Source of the DNA: Hydrangea macrophylla
Taxonomy: Eukaryota; Streptophyta; Magnoliopsida; Cornales; Hydrangeaceae
Assembly: GCA_033977485.1 (NCBI GenBank)
Contig: CM066994.1
Coordinates: 30,367,637-30,431,636 of the forward strand
Length of the DNA: 64,000 nt
Direction of reading: 5' to 3'
A program made the translations under genes and the position numbers. The notes under the pieces are model-generated. The model was not told the DNA's origin. It saw nothing but the letters and a program-made list of their open reading frames with translations, and did no database searches. This document shows positions 23,510 to 34,345 of the stretch, in pieces; position 1 is the first letter of the stretch; each line of letters opens with the position of its first letter.

Positions 23510-24556
23510 CTAGTCATCCATATCTGACTCAGATGTGATTTCTCCCATATCAGAGTCGTTAGGCCCATCTGCATCCACAATGGGTTCACCCAAATCCCAG
23601 TCTTGAATTTCAACATTGCCTTCATCCTCTTCATTATCATCATTGTCCATAGGCTCTTCTATTATAGGGTGGACCTCCATAGGTTGATGGGGTACTTCTT
23701 GTTCTGGTTCTTCCTCGGGATCCTCTTCTATGTCTTCCTCTTCCTCCTCCTCCTCTTCTTCTAGATATGCACCCGGTTCATCATCAGACATTCTCGCATT
23801 ATTAGGATCGGCAGCAGGTTCTTCCACTAGGGGTGCCTCTTCTGCAGGGGCATTCCCATTAGGTGGCCAAACCAGGTGATCTTCTGGGTGAATGGAAGGT
23901 TCTTGTAGTATCTGGTCCACTAGTGGTTGGAAGACTGAATCATTCATTGCTAGTCTCCTTATCTCTCCATGCATTAACTCTTGGGTGTATGCAGTATGGA
24001 TGGCTTAAGCTTGAAGTCGGTGAGGGTCGGAGATATTGTATACATGTCGCTGGACTCTAAGTCTGCCTCGGAGGCGTTGGCGGGCTCTTAGTTGTACATT
24101 CTCGATGAATCCTTCCGGGTCGGCTGGTTCGATGCCATCTGGGTAAATCATGTGACCTCCAAAGTCATCACTGATATAGCGGCCTGGTTCTCGAGACTGT
24201 GTTTTGTGCATAGGCACTCCTTGGAATGGCAGGGATTGTTGGAGGGGTACAGGAGGCGGTGGGGCCATTTGGTAGGCACTATCGTGCATCCTTTCAAAGA
24301 CTTCAGGGTTCTTAAGTAGCACGACCATTTCATCCTGGACTTTCTTGATGATTTCAACCTCATAGATTGCCTCTAAGCATAGGGTATCATAGTTATAAAT
24401 GTTACTCTTATTTATTTCGACCCATAAGTTTCTCTTCCCTCCGTCTCTAGCTAGTTCCTAGATTTGGCGATGGTATATATCTGGGTTTGCTGGCACTATG
24501 CGGTCGGGGAAAATCAGATGTCCTCCAAAAGGATTCGGAACATAGTGGGGTTCCAT
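23510..24556 (-). pseudogene. Gypsy1 extra leader ORF A (unknown function), two in-frame stops
   Basis: One reading frame of 349 codons runs from ATG 24554-24556 to 23510, interrupted only by TAG (24458-24460) and TAA (24005-24007). The N-terminal part contains two versions of one motif: FGGHLIFPDRIVPANP (about residue 10) and FGGHMIYPDGIEPADP (about residue 130). A basic arginine-rich stretch follows the second (RARQRLRGRLRVQR). The C-terminal 150 residues are extremely acidic, including a run of nine glutamates and a DDNEEDEG block. I recognise no known family. It lies between the primer-binding site and gag, in the sense orientation, which is unusual for this lineage. The long surviving frame shows it was once coding. 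Confidence 0.65.
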
Positions 24557-24815
24557 ATTACCTGTTTCATCAGAAGATCAAATTAAGGTATTGATTCGAA
24601 TTGTCTTAAGGTTTATCACTTAAAATTTAACTTATTAAATCGTAAAGAAAATAATACAAACACGGAAATTTGAAAACTAATAGGTAGGTCTTTCATTAAC
24701 AAAAAGGGTTTTACATAAGCGAGAATTGAATTACAACTTCTACATATATATCCGCCAAAATGTGGGATTATAATCCCAATACAACATTAATACGACATGA
24801 GCTAACTAGGGTGTT

Positions 24816-25264
24816 CTAATCCTCTAATTGTGGGAATTCTTCTGAGATATCCATTTCTTCAAGCGGGGTGAATGACATCCATCTCTCATTATCCCACCCT
24901 ATCGGCCAGTCAGGGTTGTATGTGTACAATGTTCCTTTTTCGATGAGATCTTCATCAGTCAGGTAAATCTCCACTTCCTCGTCTTCAGAGCTGTCTACTG
25001 GGCTGACAGGAGTCTCTAGAGGGGTTATCACAGTCTGTGCTTCTTCTAAGTTGATTGTCACAGGGTCATTAAGAATGTCAGAGGTTTCATCCACCTCTAT
25101 TGGCACTAAACGGGGTGCTATAACGATATGACGCACGGTCTTGGGACCTTTTTCATAAAGAAGAGGCATCTCATCAACTTTCCTATCCTTTTATAAGACT
25201 GATGTCTGAAAGCGGCACCAATGCAGACTAGTCCTTGGGAAAAGGCTTCCTTGTGGTTCTCCAT
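24816..25264 (-). pseudogene. Gypsy1 extra leader ORF B (unknown function), probable frameshift
   Basis: An open stretch of 117 codons starts at 25169 (MPLLYEKGPKTVRHIV). An ATG at 25262-25264 lies one base out of phase, in a context like that of ORF A, so a single-base indel near 25170-25190 is likely and the original ORF was about 150 codons. The product would be acidic (SSEDEEVEIYLTDEDLI) with aromatic residues near the end (WPIGWDNERWMSF). No family is recognised. Both extra ORFs are preceded by AAACAGGTARTATGGA and, further upstream, by AACCTTAAGA. Confidence 0.55.
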
Positions 25265-25375
25265 ACTACCTGTTTGACAGAAAGACTATTTTAGTATCGT
25301 TTGTCGTTTCTAAAACATCTTAAGGTTTTTAATCTTAAGGGTGTCAGACAGTCAGCGAGCACAACTAATCCTAGT

Positions 25376-25387
25376 GCTCTGATACCA
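25376..25387 (-). other. Gypsy1 primer-binding site (tRNA-iMet)
   Basis: On the minus strand TGGTATCAGAGC lies seven bases inside the 5' LTR end. It is the standard complement of the initiator methionine tRNA 3' end used by many plant LTR retrotransposons. Confidence 0.9.
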
Positions 25388-25394
25388 AAAATCC

Positions 25395-28300
25395 TGTCAC
25401 GCCCCAGAGTAGCCAAAAATAGGGAAAATTTTAAATTTCCTTTCTGGACCCATAGAGAATGACGAGTTACATAAAACTGACCTGTCCGTGCAACATATTA
25501 ACATAATTTATATATTAGAGTAAGGCATTGCAAAAGCGTCTAATGTTATTCATGGGGGAACTTAAAGTGTTTGCTACTTAGGCTATTACAAAAGTTCCAA
25601 ATGAAAACCACAAAAGATAAGTTTGGGCGATCGACGCCACTTAAATTATTACATAACAAAAGATAATTGTTTAAAACACAAAAGAGATCTTAATACGAAA
25701 GTAGGCCAGAGTCCTTCTTCTAGCTGGCAAACCAGTTACCTTCGTTATCAAACTCTTCCTGATAGTCTGCCTCAGGATCATCTTCTTGGTAGTTCCCATC
25801 TTGAGGATAGTGACATTCACCTTCAGGGTTACCTTGATAGTCCTCCTCATAATAACCTAGACGTAAAATGTCCAGGGCGGGGAAGGAGCCGTTAGCTTTT
25901 GAAGCTAAGTGAAATTATCTTAACCGATCACTCCTAATACATTTAAGGATATACAGGTACAACAATATCTTGAAACAATATTAATGAGCATATGACATGG
26001 TAGTTTGACGACACAATGCAGTATCGATATATTCGACTTTTACTCAACCATGGACACCACAACTGACTCATGTGACTTGTTACATTACCAGTGTAACGCC
26101 GTTAGCTCAGAGTAAAATGATTACGTTGCTATCGTCGCCTAGCAGGGCCCTATAGCAGTTTTGGTTTTAAAAAGAGTGTAATCATTGGACTCTTAGGTCC
26201 TCGTGACCTTGCTGGAGAATAGAATAGTTACAGCGCTATCGTCGCCTAGCAGGGCCCTACAGCATTAGAAAGGTAACTATTGTATTCAAAGTTCAGATGG
26301 ATACTTTGCTATCGTCACCTAGCATGGCCCTATAGCGTATCAACCATCAACTCATATGGAAACTCTGGCTATCGTCGCCTAGCAGGGCCCTATAGCAGTT
26401 TCATCGCCGTTCCCATTTACTTGATTGTACCACGCGGACCACTACAGTCCACTCAACATGCATGACATTATGACTGAATTAGTCCCCGTGACTAACCATG
26501 TAGACGCCAACATTGACATCAAGACTCGACTATGTTCATATGAATGTTTGTATGATTGTATAAACGAGAAATCATGATAAACCAAAATATCAACGAATAT
26601 TAATTAAGCATGGAGTATAGTTAACTAACACACACTCATCATACAAGTAGGAATCTCAACATTCACATATCTAATACTTATCAGTATCGTCCACACAGGA
26701 CGCACTGGGCATTCATATATGAACAAATAATAATTCTATAATATACCAAGTGAGTTAGGATGACTCACCTCGATACGGACGCATAGAAATGAGCGTAGTG
26801 GTGGTTCCTACAAAGTATATAAATCCATAGAACGGCGGTTATTAAGTGTACTAAATCAAGGGCATAACGGTAATTGTGCCGAACGTGTTTCTAAACCTCA
26901 ACATGATGATCCAGACATCATTGTGAGTCTAACGCCATTGACTAGACTCAAATCGGAGTCTGTCGCATAAAAGGCTGGGTTTTCTATACCAGTTTGGGCC
27001 CTAAAGATAAGCTGTATTTTTTACCGTGTCGAAAGGTCACCAAACTTTAAGGGGATGTTCTAGACATTATTCTAAGACTCTGGGAACTGACCGCGTATTT
27101 TTCAGAGCTACGGTTTATTTATTATAAATTATCGAAGCTCTAATCGTCTAATAATAGACTGCGGGGTCCCATAATTATAAAATACAATTTAGGGAGACAT
27201 TCGACCCTTATAAATATTTTTATTAAATATTAGGCCTTAAAATAGGCTAGTAGTATTTTTCTTGAAATTTTCGGGGCTTGTTTGGTATTTAAATAATTTA
27301 AATACAACCAAACGGGGTTCTTAATAATAATTAATAATTATTAGAATTATTAAAGTATTGGTTTTATAATTAATAGTTTATAAAACAAAGGTAATAGGCC
27401 TTAGGAAAATTAAATATAATTTTCCTATACTTTATTAGGTAATTCTTACCTAATTATTTTAACTTAAAACAATTACTTATTATTTATTGAAGCATAAATA
27501 AACAATAATTGAAACACAAAGTAATTAATATCTTATAATTTTAGAGTATAAAATACCCTACCATATATTTTCTGAATATATAAGTAAAATAATACCTCAT
27601 AATTTCTTCAATACAATTTTGCCATTTAAAAACAATTTAAAATAATTAACTTATTTAAAATCCTTTATAAATATTTATTATATTTATTAATATATATCAT
27701 ATACTAAACAATACATATATATATATATATGCATGTATATGCTAATCCTTAGTTAACAAAATAATTAAATATTAACTAATCTTAGAATAGATTAATAAAC
27801 TACAAATCCGGATTAACAGAATAGTTATTAATATAAAATAATCAAATTAAAGATTATAACTAATTTTAATTTAAACACAAACCCGCGGGTTAAACCCATA
27901 TTCAGCTCAGACCCACGGGTTACTCATATGCACACTAGCACTGACCCAACTTAAAAGATCCGATCCGTAACCCGTTTAGTTAATATAACCCGAACCCACT
28001 ATCGTTTGCACAAACAAACTAACCCGACCCTAACCCTTACCCCGACCCGGCTCACGAGTAAACGATATAACCCGGACCCAAACGGGTCATGTCTTCTCCG
28101 GTGAGACAAGCTGCCGCCGGCGAGCCCGTTTCTGCCGAAAAACTCTCTCTCTTCGTTTCTCTCTCGTTTCTCCATGTAAATTGACAAGACGAACGGGAAA
28201 ATGTCCGAAATTCTCTCCTCTACAACATACTAGGAGCCTAGGGTCCAGTTATCTCGTTTGCTATACTAACCAACCCATTATCCTTTTTCGATTTTGAGAG

Positions 28301-29238
28301 GATAATGGCCTGCATGGTCGGCCAAACGAGTCCCTAATCACAAGCTGCTCTTATGGGGGTATGAGGGACCTATTAGGGTTTGGTTGGTACCATTTTTAGG
28401 TGGTATGGTTGAGTTTGAGATTTCAAGCTCCGGCGAAGAGCTTCCATGGAGGTTCCGGTATAAACCAGAGCTTAAGGCTCTGTTTGGGCGTGTGTGTGAA
28501 GGTCTCTCTGTGTGTTTGTGTGATGTTTAAAATACAAAGAGTCATACAGGGGGGTGTAGGAGTGTATACCTAGTCTCGGGTCTCTCTTTCTCCTTCTCCG
28601 TCTCCGGTGAGCTCACTCCTCTTTGCGTCTCTTCTCTTGCTTCTAGACCTTAGTGTGTGTGTGGGGGTACAAGGGGTAGAGGTGATGAGGCAGGGAGACA
28701 ATGTTGTGAGTTTGGTTTGCTCTCAAACTCTCTCAGCAATGTCTTTCTCTCTCAATAGTAACCCATATATACATGCACTGGTATACACATGCACCTATAC
28801 AGATTCTTAAAAATCTATTGGACTGATAGGGAAGATGGGATTGATTGCCTTGGGAGGGGAAAAAAGGTGGTCGACGGTGGGTGGTTGATGGGGAAATCCA
28901 ACGGGTTTGTGGGGGTATTTGGGTAGAGGATTTACACATAAGTTATTAGGTGGTGTGGGTTGTACTAGGCTTATTTTCGGTAAGATTCCCATCGTACCAA
29001 CCTGTCCAAAATTGTATAATTGAGTCGTCGCTAAAGTTTACGTGAAATGCAGTCTAATTTCTGTACAGAAATTACGGGTATGCGTGCAATGTCAGTCTGG
29101 GTCCGAATATACAGTCTAAGTTATAAATACGCATATGTATATGTTCGTTTTCTGGATTTATGAACTCAATTACTGGAAATACAAACCAAAATACAGGGGA
29201 CAAATTTTATTATTAGTAGAAATTTACCGGGTATTACA
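25395..29238 (-). repeat. Gypsy1 5' LTR (right), 3844 bp
   Basis: It aligns with 14785-18650. Several substitutions per few hundred bases are visible, with small indels such as a loss of about 20 bp between hairpin units 3 and 4. A putative promoter is near 28764-28772. Confidence 0.95.
26128..26396 (-). repeat. Array of four small hairpins, second Gypsy1 LTR
   Basis: Units lie at 26128-26156, 26235-26263, 26308-26336 and 26368-26396. Unit 3 has the intact GCTAT arm that is GTTAT in the left LTR. Unit 2 has ACAGC instead of ATAGC. Spacing between units 3 and 4 is 60 bp rather than 80. Confidence 0.75.
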
Positions 29239-29334
29239 CTGATTGTGCGATTGATGCTCCAATCATGATTACGAAACAATCCTTAGCTTCAAGCAAATGG
29301 GAATTACTAAGACATCCCTACTTCAAAATAGCAA

Positions 29335-29380
<46 letters not shown>

Positions 29381-29411
29381 GTCTAAAAGTTGGGGCTTGA
29401 TATTATTTAAA

Positions 29412-29797
29412 GTGTAAATTACATTTTACATCTTTGTAGTTTGGGTGTGATTTCACTTTGGTCCCTGTAATTCCAATTATGTCACTTTTATCCTTGTAGA
29501 TTCAGTTTAGGTTCAACATAGTCCATTCATCAAATTTTCTTACAATTTTTTACTGATTTAGGTTCAATTTAGGTTTGTAAAGTGTAATTTCTCTAAATAA
29601 ATTTATCATTATGCACCTAATGATACCTGACATGTGCATCATATGACCTAATTTTGTTAATATTTGTAGGAAACTTTCATGAATGGACTACATTGAACAT
29701 AATCTGAAACTATAAGGACCAGAGTGACAAAATTGAAACTAGATGGACCGAAGTGACATCACACCCAAACTACAAGGGTGTAAAGTGTAACTTACCC
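29412..29797. mobile_element. Mutator-type MITE with perfect 9-bp TSD, copy 1
   Basis: The ends are GTGTAAATTACATTTTACA and, in reverse complement, GGGTAAGTTACACTTTACA, continuing as similar arms through GTAGTTTGGGTGTGAT. The flanking duplication is ttatttaaa (29403-29411 and 29798-29806). The copy at 60167-60496 is 56 bp shorter but keeps both duplications. A GA microsatellite (29336-29376) lies just outside. Confidence 0.85.
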
Positions 29798-29806
29798 TTA
29801 TTTAAA

Positions 29807-31027
29807 AAAAAATTGAAGGGCTTAGTTACATTTCATATCCTCCAACTTTCCCCCTTGTGTCAATTTGGTCCTTGTATTTTTGTGACATGTATTTCAAGAT
29901 TATTGCCATAAAAAATTAAAATAAAATATTAAATAAAATTCTAAATTTGTTTTCATGACTTTGAACTGGAAAGTGAATTTTTATTTTTTTGGACACATTG
30001 GTTGATGTTGCTAATTCTTTAACTTGACATTATGAATTAAAAATGTCCGTGTACATCATTCACTGACCTTAGTATTTTAGTATTTTCTTAGTCACTTTCC
30101 AAATTTGAAGATGTTAATTTGAATCAAGCTCATAATTTGTTTTAGTTTCCAAGGATAGTTAGGTGGGGAGGGGGGAGGTGTGTGAGAAGGGCAAACGACA
30201 TGTGGTCCTCCAAAGTTCATTAAATTTTTAGGGTCCTCATGAATTTTTTATAACTACATTTTTACCGTGAGATTTTTTAGTATTTTATATTTAGACCACC
30301 CTCAACTTATGTTTATTAAGTGCCATCAACTACATACATATTGACATACATGTATGTAAAACTCAAAAGCAAAGGCTCCTAGAATTTTAAAAATTACACT
30401 TTTAGTGTAAGAATTTTTTAGCTTTAGAAATAGGCCCCCCTAGAATTTTGAAAGACACCGTACAATATTTAATTTTCACAAATAGACTCATATTATAAGT
30501 AGACCCCCAAAAAACTGCAAATTATGTATAAGTATACCAATAATCAGGGGGCACTGCCCCTGAACCCTTGTAAAGCGGCCTCTCTTTTAGTAGTTCGTCC
30601 TGGGCCTCCAAATACTCGGGGTGACCCCTACTCATTGGTCTTTCCAAAACCAATCAATGGAGTCTATATCTAATACGTATTCTATTTAAATTCTTGATAG
30701 ATTAATTGCCCAGAGAATGATTCTTGATTATCATAAATTCATAATCCAGCTAAAATATTCTATGAGTTTTTAAGGATCAAAAGCGAACTTCTAAAATGGC
30801 CATATTCACACACTTTTTTGCATGCGGCTATAACTCATTTTCCTAGAACTTAAACTGAAATTACCAAATAAACTATAAAATTTTGCTAGCAAAATCTATA
30901 GAAGGGGAATTACTAGGCCTTACTCATATGGATAAATTTTCTCTTGTTGCTTCTTAATTTAACAAGATTCAGTAAACAACAGTGCTTTGGGCTTATGGGC
31001 TATATGTAAGGTTATTTAACTATATTT
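29807..31027. other. Non-coding AT-rich stretch of copy 1
   Basis: No gene is visible. It aligns well with 60506-61749, with small indels only. Both copies hold phrases such as ggtggggaggggg and cccctgaacccttgtaaag, with no recognisable protein similarity. Confidence 0.5.
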
Positions 31028-31314
31028 GGCTTAACTACATTTTACACCCTCTTAGTTTGTCCTTTGTGTCAATTTGGTCCCTGTAGTTTAGAAAGTGTCA
31101 TTTTAGTCCCTATAAATGTGTCAATAGTCCCTCAAACACTCTTTGTGACAAACTTTTTACTTTCAGTGACAAAATTGTTCGTCACTAAAGGGCTTCTTGG
31201 ACTTATTTGACATACTTATGAAACTTCAAGGACTAAAAAGTGACACATTCTAAGTTACAGGGACCAAACTGACACATGTGACAAACTACAAGGGTGTAAA
31301 ATGTATTTAACCCC
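31028..31314. mobile_element. MITE of the same TACATTTTACACCC family, copy 1
   Basis: The arms start GGCTTAACTACATTTTACACC and, in reverse complement, GGGGTTAAATACATTTTACA, and continue through matching TTTGGTCCCTGTA strings. The copy-2 counterpart (61750-61990) is cut by the CACTA element. No clear target duplication was found. Confidence 0.65.
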
Positions 31315-32065
31315 ATTGTATGTAAGTTTATTCCTTCTTTCCTTTTCTTTTTTCTTTTTTTCTTTTGTTTGGGGAATAGGCATACGAGTATAAAGTTTAG
31401 ACTTAAAATTGAATTCTAAAATTGAGAAAAAAATTTAGACCCAAAGGGCCAAAGCTATGAAAGTGCAAAATTAATGGTAAAAATAAGTAGTTGGACTGTT
31501 ATTTGAATGGGGCTTGGGACATCTTTTTTTTTAGGGTTAATTTCAAAAACACCCCCTCAACTATGACCCGTTTTTGAGTACACCCCCTGATTTAAAAAAG
31601 TGAACAACTTCACCCCCTCAACTATCAAAATTGATTTAGTCTCAAACGCCGTTAACGGAAGTAATAAAATGTCGCATATACCCTTGGTCTGAATTGCAAA
31701 AACACCCCCTCAACTATGACCCATTTTCGAGTACACTCCCTGATCTAAAAAAAGTGAACAACTTCATCCCATTACATATAAAATATTGGTCCATTTGTAA
31801 TCCAACATACCCTAAACATTTGTCCCAACTCATTTTCATCTCATCTCTTAGTTTAGTCCACCCAAATTGTTTTACCATCATACCAAACTTTACAAATTTC
31901 AATCAACTATCAACATTTATTACTGTTAGGCTTGATTTGGTTCATAGATTTAGTGAGAGAGAGAAAAGAAGAAAGGAAATCGAAAAAGAAAATTAATTCT
32001 CAGGTATTTTCCCTTGTATTTCATCCATGATTAATAATATCAAAAACTAATAATATTTCAAATAT

Positions 32066-32245
32066 GAGTAATGCTATGCTTATCAAATTTTGTATCCTAA
32101 GTGGTTCTCAAACACGTGGTAGTAGGCCCACCTGATTTTGATTGGAGAATGTTGAAGTCGTCCCACCATTATTGAAGGTGGTCCTACAGTCTCATGTATT
32201 TGGGAACCATTTGAGATACAAAATTTGGGAAGCATAGCATTACTC
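32066..32245. mobile_element. Small palindromic MITE nested in the 1.8-kb element
   Basis: Arms GAGTAATGCTATGCTT and their partner run inward through CAAATTTTGTATC and similar GTGGTTC(T/C)CAAA strings. The total length is 180 bp. No target duplication is obvious. Confidence 0.6.
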
Positions 32246-32332
32246 TTTCCTTGTAATTAAGCCAATATATTACATATAATAAGGTTTTTTGGGTCTATTT
32301 GTAATTAAGCTAATATATTACATATAATAAGG

Positions 32333-32504
32333 TTTTTTTTTTTTTTTTTTTTTCAAATTTTGGGAGAATGAAGTATAATTGGGGGGGGGGGGGGGACAAA
32401 GCTTAATAAAATTTGAAAATTTCCTAAAATACACATGTAAAAGTGTAATTTTCCAAAAGCCAGGGGTGGCCACTGCGCCCCCCCCCCCCCCCCCCCCCCC
32501 CCCC
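32333..32504. repeat. Homopolymer cluster: T21, G15, C27
   Basis: Runs of 21 T (32333-32353), 15 G (32381-32395) and 27 C (32478-32504) lie within 172 bp. They are sites of easy slippage and of possible assembly error. Confidence 0.9.
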
Positions 32505-32589
32505 ATGGTGGTGTGGGGCAAGGGAATGAGAGAGGGAGAGGGAGAGGGAAGAGTGATAAATCAGGGTAGAGAGAGAGAGATCAAAACCA

Positions 32590-32900
32590 TTTTGGGTATG
32601 GGTGGTAGTGATTGGATGGTGTAGTGGTGATTTGGTGATGATTTTGGGTGTGGGTGGTCATTGGGTGATCATTGGATGGTGCAGTGGTGATTGGTGGTGT
32701 CCAGTGGTGATTTGGTGATGATTTTGGGTATGGGTGGTAGTGATTGGATGGTGTAGTGGTGATTTGGTGATGATTTTGGGTGTGGATGGTGGTGATTGGG
32801 GGGTCAATGGGTGGGACAATGGTAGTGACTGGATGGTGTGGTGGTCATTGGGTGATCATTGGATGTTGCAGTAGTGATTGGTGGTGGTTGTGGTAGTGTG
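32590..32900. repeat. GGTGATTTGG-rich minisatellite
   Basis: An irregular array is built from tggtgatttggtgatgatttt, attggatggtg and cattgggtgatc modules. A longer block recurs with a period of about 132 bp (from 32591 and 32723). Confidence 0.75.
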
Positions 32901-33604
32901 GGGCAGGGGAATAAGAGAGAGAGGGAGAGAGGAGAGTAAGAAATTAGGGTAGAGAGAGAGAGAGATCAGACCCATTTTGGGCACAAAGGGTAAATGTGTC
33001 CACTTTTACTCTCACGTGATGGGCACATGCCCATTTTCTATTGCAGACAAACGGAGGGGTTCAACTTGTCATGTAAGACAAACTGAGGGGGTTAATTTGT
33101 CAGAAAAAATAGTTGAGGGGGTGTTTTTGGAGGGGTATTATCGTCACAATGGACAAAAATTTTTGGAATCTGTTAGTGTTTTAGACGGCAGGCTAACGGG
33201 AGGGGGCAATGTGTCAAGTACAAATACTTAAGGGGGTCAACCCATCGGGTAAAATAGTTTAGGGGGGCAAGTCAAAAACGGGTCATAGTTGAGGGGGTGT
33301 TTTTGAAATTAACCCTTTTTTTATGATTTTTAAATTTATTTTTATTCTTTTTAAGTGCAAAACGACTGAATGCCATGTTCAGATTGTTTCTCTACCAATC
33401 TGAACGTAGCGGCCTCTTTCCAATTTTTTGGGGGAGTTTAGATTTAGATAGAGATGTCATTAATAGTTCTCTACCAATCATATTTGTTTTTTTGCTTTTA
33501 AAATATTTTCAAACAAATTTTATAGGTAAAAAATTAACTAATTGGATAATCACTATTAGTCCTATGAGTGAGGAGTAAGCTACCTTTCCATACCCACCCA
33601 CAAG

Positions 33605-33613
33605 TATATATAT
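33605..33613 (+). promoter_or_regulatory. TATA box of the first NAC gene
   Basis: TATATATAT followed by GCG lies 116 bp before the ATG. The intact paralogue has the same motif 128 bp before its ATG, and about 60 bp of 5' leader (ataccaatttgtgaagttca and following) is shared between the two. Confidence 0.5.
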
Positions 33614-33720
33614 GCGTACACCATAAACTCCTCCATATATCCTTTGTGAGAGTAAATCATATTGAAGAAAGAGATTGAAAGATACCAATTTGTGAAGTTC
33701 AACAGTACGTACGTTCATAA

Positions 33721-34297
33721 ATGGAGAACGGCATACCAGCAGGATTTCACTTTGTGCCAACGGACCAAGAGTTAATCACTCATTATCTCAATCTCAAGAA
33801 ACCGGGTGAAGCTCTGTCCTCGAGTTGTCCGGTGATCGAGCGCGACGTTTATTCGTCTGAGCCATGGAATATCTTCAACATTCAAGGAGACCCATGGAAG
33901 ATGGTGAATACCTACTACAAATCCGATAAAAAAAGTGCTGAATATGTAATCCATGTCATAATCCCATTGAAGATGGTTAGCACGAATCGCGTCTCTAGAA
34001 CCGTGGGGTGTGGGACATGGAAAGGGAAAACAACCGGCAAAAAAATTATGAATCGAAACAACGAGGTTACAGGTTTAAGAAGATGTTGGTTTTCGAAACA
34101 AAGAACAAAGGAAAAGAGAGTGGTGAAAACAATACACATTGGATCATGCATGAGTATTCACTTAAAGAGATCGTGGGTGCTGATGATTATGTTCTTTGTA
34201 AAATAAAAAGAGTTGAATTGAAGAAGTCGGAAAAAAAGAGAAGATTTGAGGTGGGGATCATAGAGATGGGATTAATGATACACGTGGTGAGAATATA
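33721..34297 (+). pseudogene. NAC transcription factor pseudogene, frameshifted and 3'-truncated
   Basis: The ATG at 33721 opens a NAC domain close to that of the intact gene at 39578: IPAGFHFVPTDQELITHYL, VIERDVYSSEPWNI and CGTWKG. At about 34076-34080 one T of a TTTT run is missing compared with the paralogue, so the frame is lost just before the KKMLVFETK segment, which continues one frame over (34008-34298). After the basic VLCKIKRVELKKSEKKRRFE segment the similarity stops near 34297, in a 45-bp tandem duplication followed by a LINE fragment. The C-terminal repeat region of the paralogue is gone. The product would lack the C-terminal part of the DNA-binding domain and any activation domain. 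Confidence 0.9.
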
Positions 34298-34345
34298 GGG
34301 GATCATAGAGATGAGATTAATGATACACGTTGTGAGAACAAAGGC
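34252..34345 (+). repeat. 45-bp tandem duplication at the NAC pseudogene end
   Basis: Two copies of a segment containing gatcatagagatg and gatacacg lie 45 bp apart (34256 and 34301). They differ at a few bases. The intact paralogue has one copy (near 40120). The second copy directly abuts LINE sequence. Confidence 0.8.

Larger units (their letters stand above)
14785..29238 (-). mobile_element. Gypsy1: Tekay/Del-like gypsy LTR retrotransposon, decayed
   Basis: The 14.45-kb element is bounded by TGTCACGCCC and GGGTATTACA. Flanks are ttgat (14780-14784) and ctgat (29239-29243), a 5-bp duplication with one mutation; the empty site is ctgat at 60002-60006. LTRs of 3866 and 3844 bp, a tRNA-iMet primer site, and a minus-strand gag, protease, reverse transcriptase, RNase H, integrase order define a gypsy element. 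Protein motifs and long LTRs fit the Tekay/Del chromovirus lineage. Several stops and frameshifts break gag-pol. The LTRs differ by many substitutions and small indels, so it is the oldest of the three full-length elements. Two extra ORFs precede gag. Confidence 0.95.
1..31314 (+). repeat. Segmental duplication, copy 1 (interrupted)
   Basis: This block matches 42836-61990 in the same orientation. Matching pieces are 1-537 with 42836-43651, 7480-9089 with 43647-45211, 10117-11767 with 45203-46819, 11763-14784 with 57064-60006, and 29239-31268 with 60002-61990. With the copia element, the foldback element and Gypsy1 removed, about 8.9 kb remains, close to copy 2 without Gypsy2. Copy 1 may begin left of the window. 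I see no host gene in the shared sequence; it is AT-rich and made of old MITEs and a retrotransposon remnant. An assembly of two divergent haplotypes placed side by side is an alternative explanation. Confidence 0.85.
31533..33316. mobile_element. 1.8-kb inverted-repeat (Mutator-like MITE) element
   Basis: Both ends read AGGGTTAATTTCAAAAACAC, and the inverted arms stay nearly identical for about 45 bp (through CAACTATGACCCGTTTTTGA). A second, partial copy of the end sequence occurs inside at about 31690-31770. The element inserted in a T-run (31524-31532 and 33317-33322), so the target duplication cannot be measured exactly. Inside are a small inverted-repeat element (32066-32245), long homopolymers and a TGGTGATTTGG minisatellite. 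No transposase is present. It ends about 400 bp upstream of the NAC pseudogene. Confidence 0.75.

Noticed and set aside
23520..23780. Acidic ORF tail as a nuclear host gene
   Set aside because: It is inside Gypsy1, in frame with an upstream open stretch of the same element, so it belongs to the retrotransposon leader.
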